A stretch of 64,000 nucleotides of DNA, taken from the NCBI RefSeq assembly GCF_001612985.1, contig NZ_BDBM01000042.1, positions 1-64,000 on the forward strand, in the 5' to 3' direction. A program made the translations under genes and the position numbers. Positions 51,178-59,313 of the stretch are shown here, piece by piece (positions within the stretch are counted from its first letter, which is position 1; every line of letters starts with the position of its first letter). The notes under the pieces were generated by a model. The model worked only from the letters and a program-made list of their open reading frames with translations, searched no databases and had not been told where the DNA came from. This stretch comes from Nocardia gamkensis NBRC 108242 (GTDB taxonomy: Bacteria; Actinomycetota; Actinomycetes; Mycobacteriales; Mycobacteriaceae).

Positions 51178-52518
51178 GTGACCGAAGCGATCCTCGATCG
51201 AACAGACACCGCGGACGCGGTGGGTTCCGATACCAGGCCTTGGCACGGGGCGACCCGGGTGGCGTTCCGCTTCGTTTTCCTGTATTTCGGGCTGTTCTGC
51301 CTGGTGTATCCGTCGGTCGTCCCCGAGTTCCTCGGACTGGCGCGCGAGTGGTTGCCGGACTCGGTGAACTCCGGCGTCGCCCGTGCCCTGCGCCCGGTGA
51401 TCGAGGGGACCGGAACACGGGTGTTCGGTACGTCCGTGGCGGCGAACACGGCTTCGATCAGTGGCGACCAGGCCTACTTCTGGGTGCTGGTGTTCGTCGT
51501 CCTCGTCGTCGCGGTACTCGGCACGTTGGTCTGGAGCGTGCTGGATCGGAACCGGCCGCACTACCGGGCCGTGCTGCCCTGGTTCCTGTTGTTCGTGCGC
51601 CTGTGCCTGGCCGGGCAGATGATCGCCTACGGCATGGCGAAGGCCATCCCGACCCAGATGCCGCCGACACCGCTGAGCCGGTTGCTCGAGCCCTACGGGA
51701 ATTTCAGTCCGATGGCGGTGCTCTGGAACCACATCGGGGTGTCGCCGCAATACGAGATCCTGCTCGGCTGCGCGGAACTGCTCGGCGGCGTGCTGCTGTT
51801 CGTGCCGCGCACCGCGCTGGTGGGCGCGATGTTGAGCCTGGTGTGCACGACACAGGTGTTCGTGCTGGACATGACCTACGACGTACCCGCGAAGATCCTG
51901 TCGTTCCACCTGATGCTGCTGTGCCTGGTGCTGCTCGCCCCGGAGGCCGGGCGCCTGGCGAACGTGATCGTGTTGAACCGCCCGGCCGGACCGTCGAGCA
52001 CGCCGCCGCTGCTGCGCACGCCGCGAGCCGAGCGGATCGCGGCGGCGGCGCAGATCGCGCTCGGGGTGTGGTTGCTGTTCTCGAACGCGTACACGGGCTG
52101 GGAAAGGTGGACCGAGCAGGGCGCGGGGCGGCCGGAACCGCCGTTGTACGGCATCTGGGCGGTCACCGAATTCAGTGTCGGCGGCACACCGCTTCCGCCA
52201 CTGACCACCGACGAACGACGCTGGCAGCGCCTGGTCTTCGACCGGGACGGCGCCACCGTGCAGCGGATGGACGGCCAGTTGGTTCCGGTGCTCGCGATGG
52301 TCGATCCGGCAGCGCGCACCCTGGTTGTAGTCGCGCCGCCGCGAACGGAACCCCTGGGCAGTTTCGGCTTCGACCGGCCCGCGCCGGAGCGGCTGACCCT
52401 GACGGGCACGCTCGCCGGGCAGCCGGTCTCGGTCGCGTTGACCTCGGTCCCGATCGACGATTTCCCGTTGCGCAGCCGTGGATTCCATTGGGTGCAGGAG
52501 TATCCGTACTTCCGCTGA
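51178..52518 (+). CDS. DoxX-like membrane protein, tandem copy 2
   Basis: 446 residues, GTG 51178 behind GGAGGG. Same architecture and motifs as copy 1: FRFVFLYFGLFCLVYPSVVP, WFLLFVRLCLAGQMIAYGMA, LLGCAELLGGVLLFVPRTAL, and the C-terminal LYGIWAVTEFSVGG ... SRGFHWVQEYPYFR. The first hydrophilic loop differs. Clear tandem duplication with 101 bp between. Inner membrane. Confidence 0.8.
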   Translation: MTEAILDRTDTADAVGSDTRPWHGATRVAFRFVFLYFGLFCLVYPSVVPEFLGLAREWLPDSVNSGVARALRPVIEGTGTRVFGTSVAANTASISGDQAYFWVLVFVVLVVAVLGTLVWSVLDRNRPHYRAVLPWFLLFVRLCLAGQMIAYGMAKAIPTQMPPTPLSRLLEPYGNFSPMAVLWNHIGVSPQYEILLGCAELLGGVLLFVPRTALVGAMLSLVCTTQVFVLDMTYDVPAKILSFHLMLLCLVLLAPEAGRLANVIVLNRPAGPSSTPPLLRTPRAERIAAAAQIALGVWLLFSNAYTGWERWTEQGAGRPEPPLYGIWAVTEFSVGGTPLPPLTTDERRWQRLVFDRDGATVQRMDGQLVPVLAMVDPAARTLVVVAPPRTEPLGSFGFDRPAPERLTLTGTLAGQPVSVALTSVPIDDFPLRSRGFHWVQEYPYFR

Positions 52519-52542
52519 GCCGCCCGGCCGGGACCGCGCAGT

Positions 52543-53010
52543 TCATGCCTCGAGATCGTCGGCGACTCCGATGTCCTCGTGCCACAGCGCGGGATGCTCG
52601 GCGATGAACCGGGTCATCAGATCGATGCAGCGCCGATCTTCCAGGACGGTGACGGTCACGCCGTGTCCGGCCAGCCACTCGTGCCCGCCGGAGAACGTCC
52701 GCGATTCCCCGACCACCACCGAACCGATGCCGAACTGGCGGATCAGGCCGCTGCAATACCAGCACGGCGAGAGCGTGGTGACCATGACGGTGTCGCGATA
52801 GTCACGCCGCCGCCCCGCCGCGCGGAAGGCGTCGGTCTCGGCGTGCATGCTGGGGTCGCCGGACTGCACCCGGCGGTTGTGCCCGCGCCCGAGCAGCGTG
52901 CCGTCCGCGCCGAAGAGGGCGGCGCCGATGGGGATCCCCCCTTCGGCGAGCCCGCGCAGCGCCTCGTCGTAGGCCACGGCGAGCAGTCGTGCCGGTGTCA
53001 GCCGTTTCAT
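52543..53010 (-). CDS. yeast-type cytosine deaminase
   Basis: 155 residues, CDA fold. Zinc site: MHAETDAFRAAG (His, catalytic Glu) and TTLSPCWYCSGLI (two Cys). The order and spacing match yeast Fcy1: GGIPIGAALFGADGTLLGRG, HNRRVQSG, VVVGESRTFSGG, RFIAEHPALWHEDIGV; yeast has GGVPIGGCLI, GHNMRFQKG, PRCVVGENVNF and a C-terminal EDIG. Bacteria more often use the unrelated CodA amidohydrolase. Cytosolic; converts cytosine to uracil, presumably also related pyrimidines. Confidence 0.85.
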   Translation of the reverse strand: MKRLTPARLLAVAYDEALRGLAEGGIPIGAALFGADGTLLGRGHNRRVQSGDPSMHAETDAFRAAGRRRDYRDTVMVTTLSPCWYCSGLIRQFGIGSVVVGESRTFSGGHEWLAGHGVTVTVLEDRRCIDLMTRFIAEHPALWHEDIGVADDLEA

Positions 53011-53229
53011 CGGTCCGCCTTTCCGAACGAGACGCCTGCACGGCAACCTACCGTCGCCGACTGTCGAAACGCTTGTTACCACTGGTCACAGTAGGTGCGG
53101 CCGGCGTCGGCCTGAGCGCGGGTCGGCGCAGGCCCGTGGTGATCGTCGCGCCTGCTCGCCGGAATGGGGGCGGGCGGGCGTGCCGGGCGATTGCCGGTGC
53201 CGGAGGGCCACGCCGTAGGCTCGAAACTT

Positions 53230-54504
53230 GTGCCGAACACGTCAGACGCAACGCAAGACCAGCCCACCGGCGACCCGAACTACCTGGTCGGGCTCGATCT
53301 GCACGGACGGCGTGTCGTCGTGGTCGGCGGCGGGTCGGTGGCGCAGCGCAGGCTGGGACTGCTGATCGCCTCCGGCGCGGACATCCACGTGGTGAGTCGC
53401 GCGGTGACCCCCGCGGTCGAGGGAATGGCCACCTCCGGACAGATCACCGTCACGCTGCGCGAATACGCCGACGGCGACCTCGACGGCGCCTGGTACGCGA
53501 TCGCCTGCACCGACGAGCCCGAGACCAACGCGGCGGTGGTCGACGAGGCGACCCGGCGGCGGATCTTCTGCGTCCGCGCCGACACCGCACGCTTGGGCAC
53601 CGCGGTCACCCCCGCCACCGCGCGCTACGACGGGCTGACCCTCGGCGTGCTGGCGAGCGGGCAGCACCGCCGGTCGGCCGCCGTGCGCAACGCGTTGCTG
53701 GAGGCCCTGCAATCCGGTGTGGTGAGTGACGACTCGACCCCGATCGCGCCCGGAGTCGCTCTGGTGGGCGGGGGGCCCGGCGATCCCGACCTGATCACCG
53801 TGCGCGGGCGGCGGTTGCTGGCCAGGGCGGATCTGGTCGTCGCCGACCGGCTCGCGCCGCCGGAACTGCTCGCCGAACTCGGGCCCGAGGTCGAGGTGGT
53901 CGACGCCGCCAAGATCCCGTACGGACGGGCGATGGCGCAGGAAGCGATCAACAACGCGCTGATCGAAGGCGCGAAAGCGGGCAAGTTCGTGGTGCGGCTC
54001 AAGGGCGGCGACCCGTACGTGTTCGGGCGCGGCTACGAAGAGGTGGAGGCCTGTGTGGCCGCCGGGGTTCCGGTCACGGTGGTGCCGGGTGTCACCAGCC
54101 CCATCTCGGTGCCCGCCGCCGCGGGCATCCCGGTCACCCATCGCGGTGTCACCCACGAGTTCGTCGTGGTGAGCGGGCACGTCGCGCCGGATCACCCGGA
54201 TTCGCTGGTGGACTGGCCCGCGCTGGCGCGGCTGCGCGGCACCTTGGTGCTGATGATGGCGGTGGAGCGGATCGAGCAGTTCGCCACCGCGCTGCTGGAG
54301 GGCGGGCGACCGGCAGATACACCCGCCACCGTCATCCAGGAGGGCACGCTGCGCACCCAGCGCGTGCTGCGCGCCGATCTCGGCACGGTGGCCGCCCGGG
54401 TGCGCGCGGAAGGCATCCGCCCACCCGCGATCGTGGTGATCGGCCCGACCGCCGGATTCTCCGCCGACTCGATCGTCCCGCACGCCGACTCCGCGGCCGG
54501 ATGA
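53230..54504 (+). CDS. cobA: uroporphyrinogen-III C-methyltransferase, CysG-like fusion
   Basis: 424 residues from GTG 53230. ~18-165: Met8/CysG-type dehydrogenase-chelatase domain, VVVVGGGSVAQRRLGLLIAS and CTDEPETNAAVVDEATRRR. ~175-410: SUMT domain, GVALVGGGPGDPDLITVRGR, DRLAPPELLAELG, VRLKGGDPYVFGRGYEEVEA, PGVTSPISVPAAAGIPVTHR. Makes precorrin-2 from uroporphyrinogen III, the branch point to cobalamin and siroheme. Corresponds to Rv2847c (cysG) in M. tuberculosis. Confidence 0.93.
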   Translation: MPNTSDATQDQPTGDPNYLVGLDLHGRRVVVVGGGSVAQRRLGLLIASGADIHVVSRAVTPAVEGMATSGQITVTLREYADGDLDGAWYAIACTDEPETNAAVVDEATRRRIFCVRADTARLGTAVTPATARYDGLTLGVLASGQHRRSAAVRNALLEALQSGVVSDDSTPIAPGVALVGGGPGDPDLITVRGRRLLARADLVVADRLAPPELLAELGPEVEVVDAAKIPYGRAMAQEAINNALIEGAKAGKFVVRLKGGDPYVFGRGYEEVEACVAAGVPVTVVPGVTSPISVPAAAGIPVTHRGVTHEFVVVSGHVAPDHPDSLVDWPALARLRGTLVLMMAVERIEQFATALLEGGRPADTPATVIQEGTLRTQRVLRADLGTVAARVRAEGIRPPAIVVIGPTAGFSADSIVPHADSAAG

Positions 54505-54738
54505 CGCTCGTGGCCCCCGCGGCGATTCGAACCGATTCGCGCGGTGACGGCGGCGGCCCGGTCGACCAGGACGGCTACTCGTCCTGAGTGGGGAAGGAGC
54601 ACCAGGCGATGGCCCATCACCTCGACCCGATACCGCTGGTGGTTCGCGACGACGCCCACCCGCGGGATCGGCGGGACCGGTGCTCGTCGCGGGTCCGGCC
54701 GGATCGGTGGGCGGGCGAAGCGTGGCCCGGCATCAATT

Positions 54739-54753
54739 ACAGTGACTCACTGT
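54739..54753. promoter_or_regulatory. perfect TetR-type operator upstream of efpA
   Basis: ACAGTGA-C-TCACTGT is a perfect 7-bp-arm palindrome with one central base. It overlaps a TACAGT -10-like hexamer (54738-54743) and a potential leaderless GTG at 54752. Confidence 0.55.
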
Positions 54754-54775
54754 GCTTCGGAACCCCGCTGCGACG

Positions 54776-56236
54776 ATGCAGTATCCAGTGACGCAGCGGG
54801 CCTTCGGGCTCGCGATCCTAGTCCTGAGCGGATTGCAGCTCATGGTCGTGCTCGACGGCACGGTGGTGATCTTCGCGCTGCCGCGGCTGCAAGAGGAGAT
54901 GGGGTTGTCCAGCGCGGGTAGCGCGTGGACAGTGACCTCCTACGGACTCACCTTCGCCGGCCTGATGCTGCTCGGCGGCCGGCTCGGCGACGCTTTCGGC
55001 CGCAAGCGCATGCTGGTCGTCGGCGTCGCGGTGTTCACCCTGGCCTCGCTGTTGTGCGGGCTCGCGCAGAATCAGGGGATGCTGCTCGCGGCGCGAGCCA
55101 TCCAGGGTGCGGGCGCCGCGATCGCCGCGCCGACCGCTTTCGCGCTCGTGGCGACGACCTTCGCACCGGGCAAGGCGCGCAACCAGGCGATCGCGATCCT
55201 CGGCTCGATGGTCGGCATCGGCTCCGTGGGCGGGCTCGTGGTCGGCGGCGCGCTGACCCAGCTGTCCTGGCGGTGGATCTTCCTGATCAACGTCCCGATC
55301 GGCGCGCTGATCATCCTCGGCGCGGCCTACAAACTGGCCGACACCAAACACCACCGCTCGGCGCTGGACCTCCCGGGCGCGGTGCTCGGCACCATCGCCT
55401 GCGCGGCGATCGTGTTCGGCGCGACCGAGGGGCCGGAGATCGGCTGGGGACACCCGGCGATCATCGGTTCGCTGATCGCGGGCGTGGTGCTGCTGATCGT
55501 CTTCATCGCGCTGGAACGACGGGTGGACGACCCGCTGCTGCCCTGGTCGCTGTTCGACAGCCGCGACCGCGTGGCCACCTTCCTGCTGATCTTCCTCGCC
55601 GGTGGGGTGCTGGGCGCGATGACCTTCTTCGTCGCCCAGTTCATGCAGAACGTCATCGGATACGGTCCGCTCAAGGCGGGTGTGGCGGCCATTCCGTTCA
55701 CCGTCGGCATCGGTGTCGGCGGCGCGGTGGCTTCCAAGGCGGCGCTGTACATCGCGCCGCGCTGGCTGCTGGCGGGTTCAGCGGTGGTGCTCGGCGTCGG
55801 CCTGCTGTTCGGCTCGACCCTCGACGGCGAAGTGATGTACTTCGCGACGCTGCTGCCCCTGCTGGTGGTGATCGGCTTCGGCGTCGGCATCGCCATGGTG
55901 CTCTCGCCGCTGTGTGTGCTGGTCGGTGTGCCGCCGGCGAATATCGGCCCGCTGGCCGCGGTCGGACAGATGTTCATGAACCTCGCCACGCCCGTGGCCA
56001 TCGGCCTGCTCACCCCGATCGCCGCATCCCGCACGCTGTCGCTCGGCGGTCGCACCGAGAAGGTGGCCGGGATGACGCCCGCTGAGATCGCCGCGCTGGG
56101 CGACGGCTACACCCTGGTGCTGTTCGTCTGCGCCCTGATCGCGTTCGCGGCCGGACTGGTCGCCCTGACATTGCGCTTCACTCCGCAGCAACTGGCCATG
56201 GCCCAGCACGCCCAGGAAGAAGCCCAGCAGGTGTGA
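54776..56236 (+). CDS. efpA: EfpA-like MFS drug exporter
   Basis: 486 residues, 14 membrane segments (DHA2 family). Motifs: LQLMVVLDGTVVIFALPRLQ (TM1 VLD..VVN-like motif D1), GGRLGDAFGRKRMLVVGVAV (motif A), PTAFALVATTFAPGKARNQA (motif C region). ATG 54776; GTG 54752 in the same frame is possible if the mRNA is leaderless. Located between cobA/cysG and proS exactly as efpA (Rv2846c) in M. tuberculosis. Exports drugs or lipids; repressed by a TetR regulator not in the window, judging by the palindrome. Confidence 0.85.
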   Translation: MQYPVTQRAFGLAILVLSGLQLMVVLDGTVVIFALPRLQEEMGLSSAGSAWTVTSYGLTFAGLMLLGGRLGDAFGRKRMLVVGVAVFTLASLLCGLAQNQGMLLAARAIQGAGAAIAAPTAFALVATTFAPGKARNQAIAILGSMVGIGSVGGLVVGGALTQLSWRWIFLINVPIGALIILGAAYKLADTKHHRSALDLPGAVLGTIACAAIVFGATEGPEIGWGHPAIIGSLIAGVVLLIVFIALERRVDDPLLPWSLFDSRDRVATFLLIFLAGGVLGAMTFFVAQFMQNVIGYGPLKAGVAAIPFTVGIGVGGAVASKAALYIAPRWLLAGSAVVLGVGLLFGSTLDGEVMYFATLLPLLVVIGFGVGIAMVLSPLCVLVGVPPANIGPLAAVGQMFMNLATPVAIGLLTPIAASRTLSLGGRTEKVAGMTPAEIAALGDGYTLVLFVCALIAFAAGLVALTLRFTPQQLAMAQHAQEEAQQV

Positions 56237-56243
56237 GCCGCGC

Positions 56244-56690
56244 CTAGAAGCGGCCGGCCACCCGCCGGGGTGTCACGCGCACGATGACGCGCGGTCCGTC
56301 GTCGACCGAGGCCGGGTTGAAATCCGCGTACTTCTGTCCGGTGTACTTCGCCGAGAGTTCGTCGGGCAGCGTCTTGTCCGGGTCCGGGGTGATCGTCGCG
56401 GTGCCCCGGATCTCCGCGTAGACGTACGGGTTGTCCGGCGGGTTGATCAGCACGGTGATGCGCGGGTCGCGGGCGAGGTTCTTGCCCTGCTGACGGTCGG
56501 TCGTGGTGGAGAACAGCAGATCGTCGCCGTCGCGCTTCAGCCAGATCACGGTCAGGTGCGGTTGCCCGTTGGCCCCGATCGTGGCCGCGGTGGCGAACAC
56601 CTTCTCTTCGTCCAGGTACTTCTTGAGGGCATCGGAAAGCTCTGCGGTAGTGGTCACGTTCTGAGCGAACAACGTGGCCCGGCACGACAT
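56244..56690 (-). CDS. PPOX-class F420-dependent oxidoreductase
   Basis: 148 residues. Split-barrel flavin/F420 fold: VFATAATIGANGQPHLTVIW, LLFSTTTDRQQGKNLARDPR, VYAEIRGTATITPD and a C-terminal RVIVRVTPRRVAG. Resembles Rv1155-type F420 enzymes or biliverdin reductases. ATG 56690; GTG 56657 (VTTTAELSDALKKYL) is a plausible shorter start. Downstream of mmsA, same strand. Confidence 0.85.
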   Translation of the reverse strand: MSCRATLFAQNVTTTAELSDALKKYLDEEKVFATAATIGANGQPHLTVIWLKRDGDDLLFSTTTDRQQGKNLARDPRITVLINPPDNPYVYAEIRGTATITPDPDKTLPDELSAKYTGQKYADFNPASVDDGPRVIVRVTPRRVAGRF

Positions 56691-56729
56691 TCCCGCCGGT
56701 TCCTTCGCCGCGTACTCGGTGAACGCCGC

Positions 56730-58220
56730 CTATTTGTTCTGTGGGAAACCGAGATTCAGCCCGCCGTGGCTGGGATCGAGCCAGCGGGTGGTGACCGCCT
56801 TGGTGCGGGTGAAGAACCGCACGCCGTCGGCGCCGTGCGCGTGCGCGTCGCCGAACAGCGAGTTCTTCCAGCCGCCGAAGCTGTAGTACGACATGGGGAC
56901 CGGGATCGGTACGTTGATGCCGACCATTCCGACCTCGACCTCGTTGTGGAAGCGGCGGGCGGCCCCGCCGTCGTTGGTGAACAGGGCGGTGCCGTTGCCG
57001 TAGGGATTGGCGTTGACCAGTGCCAGCGCGTCGTCGTAGCTGCCGACGCGCACCACCGACAGCACGGGTCCGAAGATCTCGTCGGTGTAGACGCTCATGT
57101 CGGTGGCGACATGGTCGAGAATCGTCGGCCCGAGCCAGAAGCCCTCGGCCGCGCCGTCGGCCTCGACGCCCCGCCCGTCGAGAACCACGGTGGCCCCGGC
57201 GGATTCGCCCGCGGCGATGTATCCGGCGACTCGGTCGCGGTGCGCCCGGGTGACCAGCGGACCCATGTCGGCGCCCCGGGTGCCGTCGCCGGTCCGGATG
57301 GTCCCGGCCCGCTCGGCGATCTTGCCGACCAGCGCGTCGGCCGACCCGCCCACCGCGACCACCACGCTGATCGCCATGCACCGCTCGCCCGCCGAGCCGA
57401 ACCCGGCGTTCACCGCGGCGTCGGCGGCCAGGTCCAGGTCCGCGTCCGGCAGCACCACCATGTGGTTCTTCGCGCCGCCGAGCGCCTGCACCCGCTTGCC
57501 CGCGGCGGTGCCGCGCTGGTAGACGTACCGGGCGATCGGCGTCGATCCGACGAAAGAGACCGCCTTGACGCCCGGGTTGTCGAGCAATTCGTCGACCGCG
57601 ACCTTGTCGCCCTGCAGCACTGTGAAGACGCCCGCGGGCAGTTCGGCTTCGGCCCACAGCCGCGCCAGCCACAGCGACGCGGACGGATCCTTCTCGCTCG
57701 GTTTGAGTACCACCGTGTTGCCCGCGGCGATGGCGAGCGGGAAGAACCACATCGGCACCATCGCGGGGAAGTTGAACGGCGAGATGATCGCGACCGGGCC
57801 GAGCGGTTGGCGGACGGAGAAGATGTCGACCTTGGTCGAGGCGTTCTCGGTGTAGCCACCCTGGAGCAGATACGGTATGCCGCAGGCGAACTCGACGACC
57901 TCCAGGCCGCGGCTCACCTCGCCGATCGCGTCGGAGAGCACCTTGCCGTGTTCGGCGGTGATCAGCCGGGCCAGCTCCTCTCTGCGCTCGTTCAGCAGCT
58001 CACGGAAGCGGAACAGGATCTGGGTGCGCCGGGTCAGCGAGGTGTCCCGCCACGCCGGGAACGCCTTCGCGGCGGAGTCGATCGCCGCGCGGGTGTCGGC
58101 CACACCGGCGAGCGCGACCTGCCCGGTCACCGCGCCGGTCGCCGGGTTGGTCACCGGCGCCGTCGCCTCGCTGGTGCCCGCGAAGGCTTTGCCGTCGAGC
58201 CAGTGCGCGATGGTCTGCAT
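56730..58220 (-). CDS. mmsA: CoA-acylating methylmalonate-semialdehyde dehydrogenase
   Basis: 496 residues. Converts methylmalonate or malonate semialdehyde to propionyl- or acetyl-CoA in valine and pyrimidine/beta-alanine breakdown. ALDH motifs: IISPFNFPAMVPMWFFPLAI (MmsA-typical), SFVGSTPIARYVYQRG, ALGGAKNHMVVLPDADLD, AGFGSAGERCMA with the active Cys. No general-base Glu in ALGGAKN, which is right for CoA-acylating ALDHs. RBS GGAG before ATG 58220. Confidence 0.95.
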   Translation of the reverse strand: MQTIAHWLDGKAFAGTSEATAPVTNPATGAVTGQVALAGVADTRAAIDSAAKAFPAWRDTSLTRRTQILFRFRELLNERREELARLITAEHGKVLSDAIGEVSRGLEVVEFACGIPYLLQGGYTENASTKVDIFSVRQPLGPVAIISPFNFPAMVPMWFFPLAIAAGNTVVLKPSEKDPSASLWLARLWAEAELPAGVFTVLQGDKVAVDELLDNPGVKAVSFVGSTPIARYVYQRGTAAGKRVQALGGAKNHMVVLPDADLDLAADAAVNAGFGSAGERCMAISVVVAVGGSADALVGKIAERAGTIRTGDGTRGADMGPLVTRAHRDRVAGYIAAGESAGATVVLDGRGVEADGAAEGFWLGPTILDHVATDMSVYTDEIFGPVLSVVRVGSYDDALALVNANPYGNGTALFTNDGGAARRFHNEVEVGMVGINVPIPVPMSYYSFGGWKNSLFGDAHAHGADGVRFFTRTKAVTTRWLDPSHGGLNLGFPQNK

Positions 58221-58511
58221 GTCTCCTCGATTCGCTCGGTGAGCATCGGCGGTGCCGCGGGTTCCACCGATTACGGTCGTGACATCGCCAGAACGCCGCC
58301 TGACCACCACTGTCCGGCATACACCCTTCCCGGTCTTCCGGCGATCGGTGCGGAATTGGGCACATCGAGCTGCCGATCCGTGATTGGAGCCGGGGGCGGG
58401 CCGAGCCGGACTCGTTCCGGACACCCACCGCTCGCCGCCGCTACGAGACGGCGGCGCGGGCCGACCTCGATGCCGAGATCACGGCGCTCACCGCCGAACG
58501 GCCGGACGAAG

Positions 58512-59255
58512 TCAGGTGATGATCAGAAGCTCGGTGGGCGAGGCTATCTCGGCGCGCAGCCCCGCCTTGGCCGCCACGCGCGCGACGCCGCGGACGTCGG
58601 CCGGTTCGGCTCTGGTGAGCACCAGGGCGCGGGCGAGCAGGCCCTTGTGGTGCTTGTTGAAATGACTCACCACCGTGCGCGACCCGTCCGGGTGCTCGGT
58701 GAGCACGTTGGCGGTGATCGCGCCGGGCACCCGGCCCAGCTGCTGATAGGTGCCCGAGCGCAGGTCGACGACCAGCTCGCCCGCGGCCTCGGTGAGTAGC
58801 GCGGTGGCCAGCTCGTCGCGCCAGACGGCCGAGAGGGTCGGCAGTCCGGGCAGCTTGGCGCCGCCGGAGAGCCGGTAGGCGGGGATCGGATCGCGGGCGC
58901 GGACCGCGCCGAACAGGGCGGAGCCGATGCCGAGGCGGGCATACGCCTTGGCCCGCTGCGCCTTGGTGAACGAGCGGGCGTCGAGGGCGTCGTAGAGGAC
59001 GCCGGTGTAGCGCTCCAGCGCGGGACGGGTCGGGGAGGTGCGCAGCGCGGCGTTGCGGGCGATCTCGCCGTCGGCCCCCTTGCCGAGCCCCAGGACGGTC
59101 CGGGAGCGTTCGGGGTCGGCCGCCAACCGCTCCACTTCCTCGATCAGCCGTGCGCGGACCGCCGTGAGCTGCGGCATCGCCAGCGAGTCCAGGGTGAGCG
59201 GCGCCCCTGCGCCGCCATCGGACTTGGTTTCGGAAGGAGGCAGCAGCACCAGCAC
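58512..59255 (-). CDS. yaaA: YaaA peroxide-stress protein
   Basis: 247 residues from GTG 59255 (GTG 59249 also possible). Family start VLVLLPPSETKSDGGAGAPL with the PPSETK motif, FGAVRARDPIPAYRLSGGAK, and VVSHFNKHHKGLLARAL near the C-terminus. In E. coli YaaA lowers free iron under peroxide stress. Divergent from proS, with only 58 bp between the two starts. Confidence 0.9.
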   Translation of the reverse strand: MLVLLPPSETKSDGGAGAPLTLDSLAMPQLTAVRARLIEEVERLAADPERSRTVLGLGKGADGEIARNAALRTSPTRPALERYTGVLYDALDARSFTKAQRAKAYARLGIGSALFGAVRARDPIPAYRLSGGAKLPGLPTLSAVWRDELATALLTEAAGELVVDLRSGTYQQLGRVPGAITANVLTEHPDGSRTVVSHFNKHHKGLLARALVLTRAEPADVRGVARVAAKAGLRAEIASPTELLIIT

Positions 59256-59299
59256 GAACGAATACGGTAATGCGCTGGGAACGGCGTCCGGCCAGCGAC

Positions 59300-59313
59300 T
59301 ACCCTGTGCTTCC
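59300..59313 (+). promoter_or_regulatory. leaderless promoter of proS
   Basis: TACCCT at 59300-59305 is a TANNNT -10 hexamer whose expected start point is the proS GTG at 59314. No Shine-Dalgarno sequence precedes that GTG. Confidence 0.35.

Noticed and set aside
54505..54775. Small plus-strand frames between cobA and efpA
   Set aside because: Arg/Thr-rich composition, no RBS, and no resemblance to a protein.
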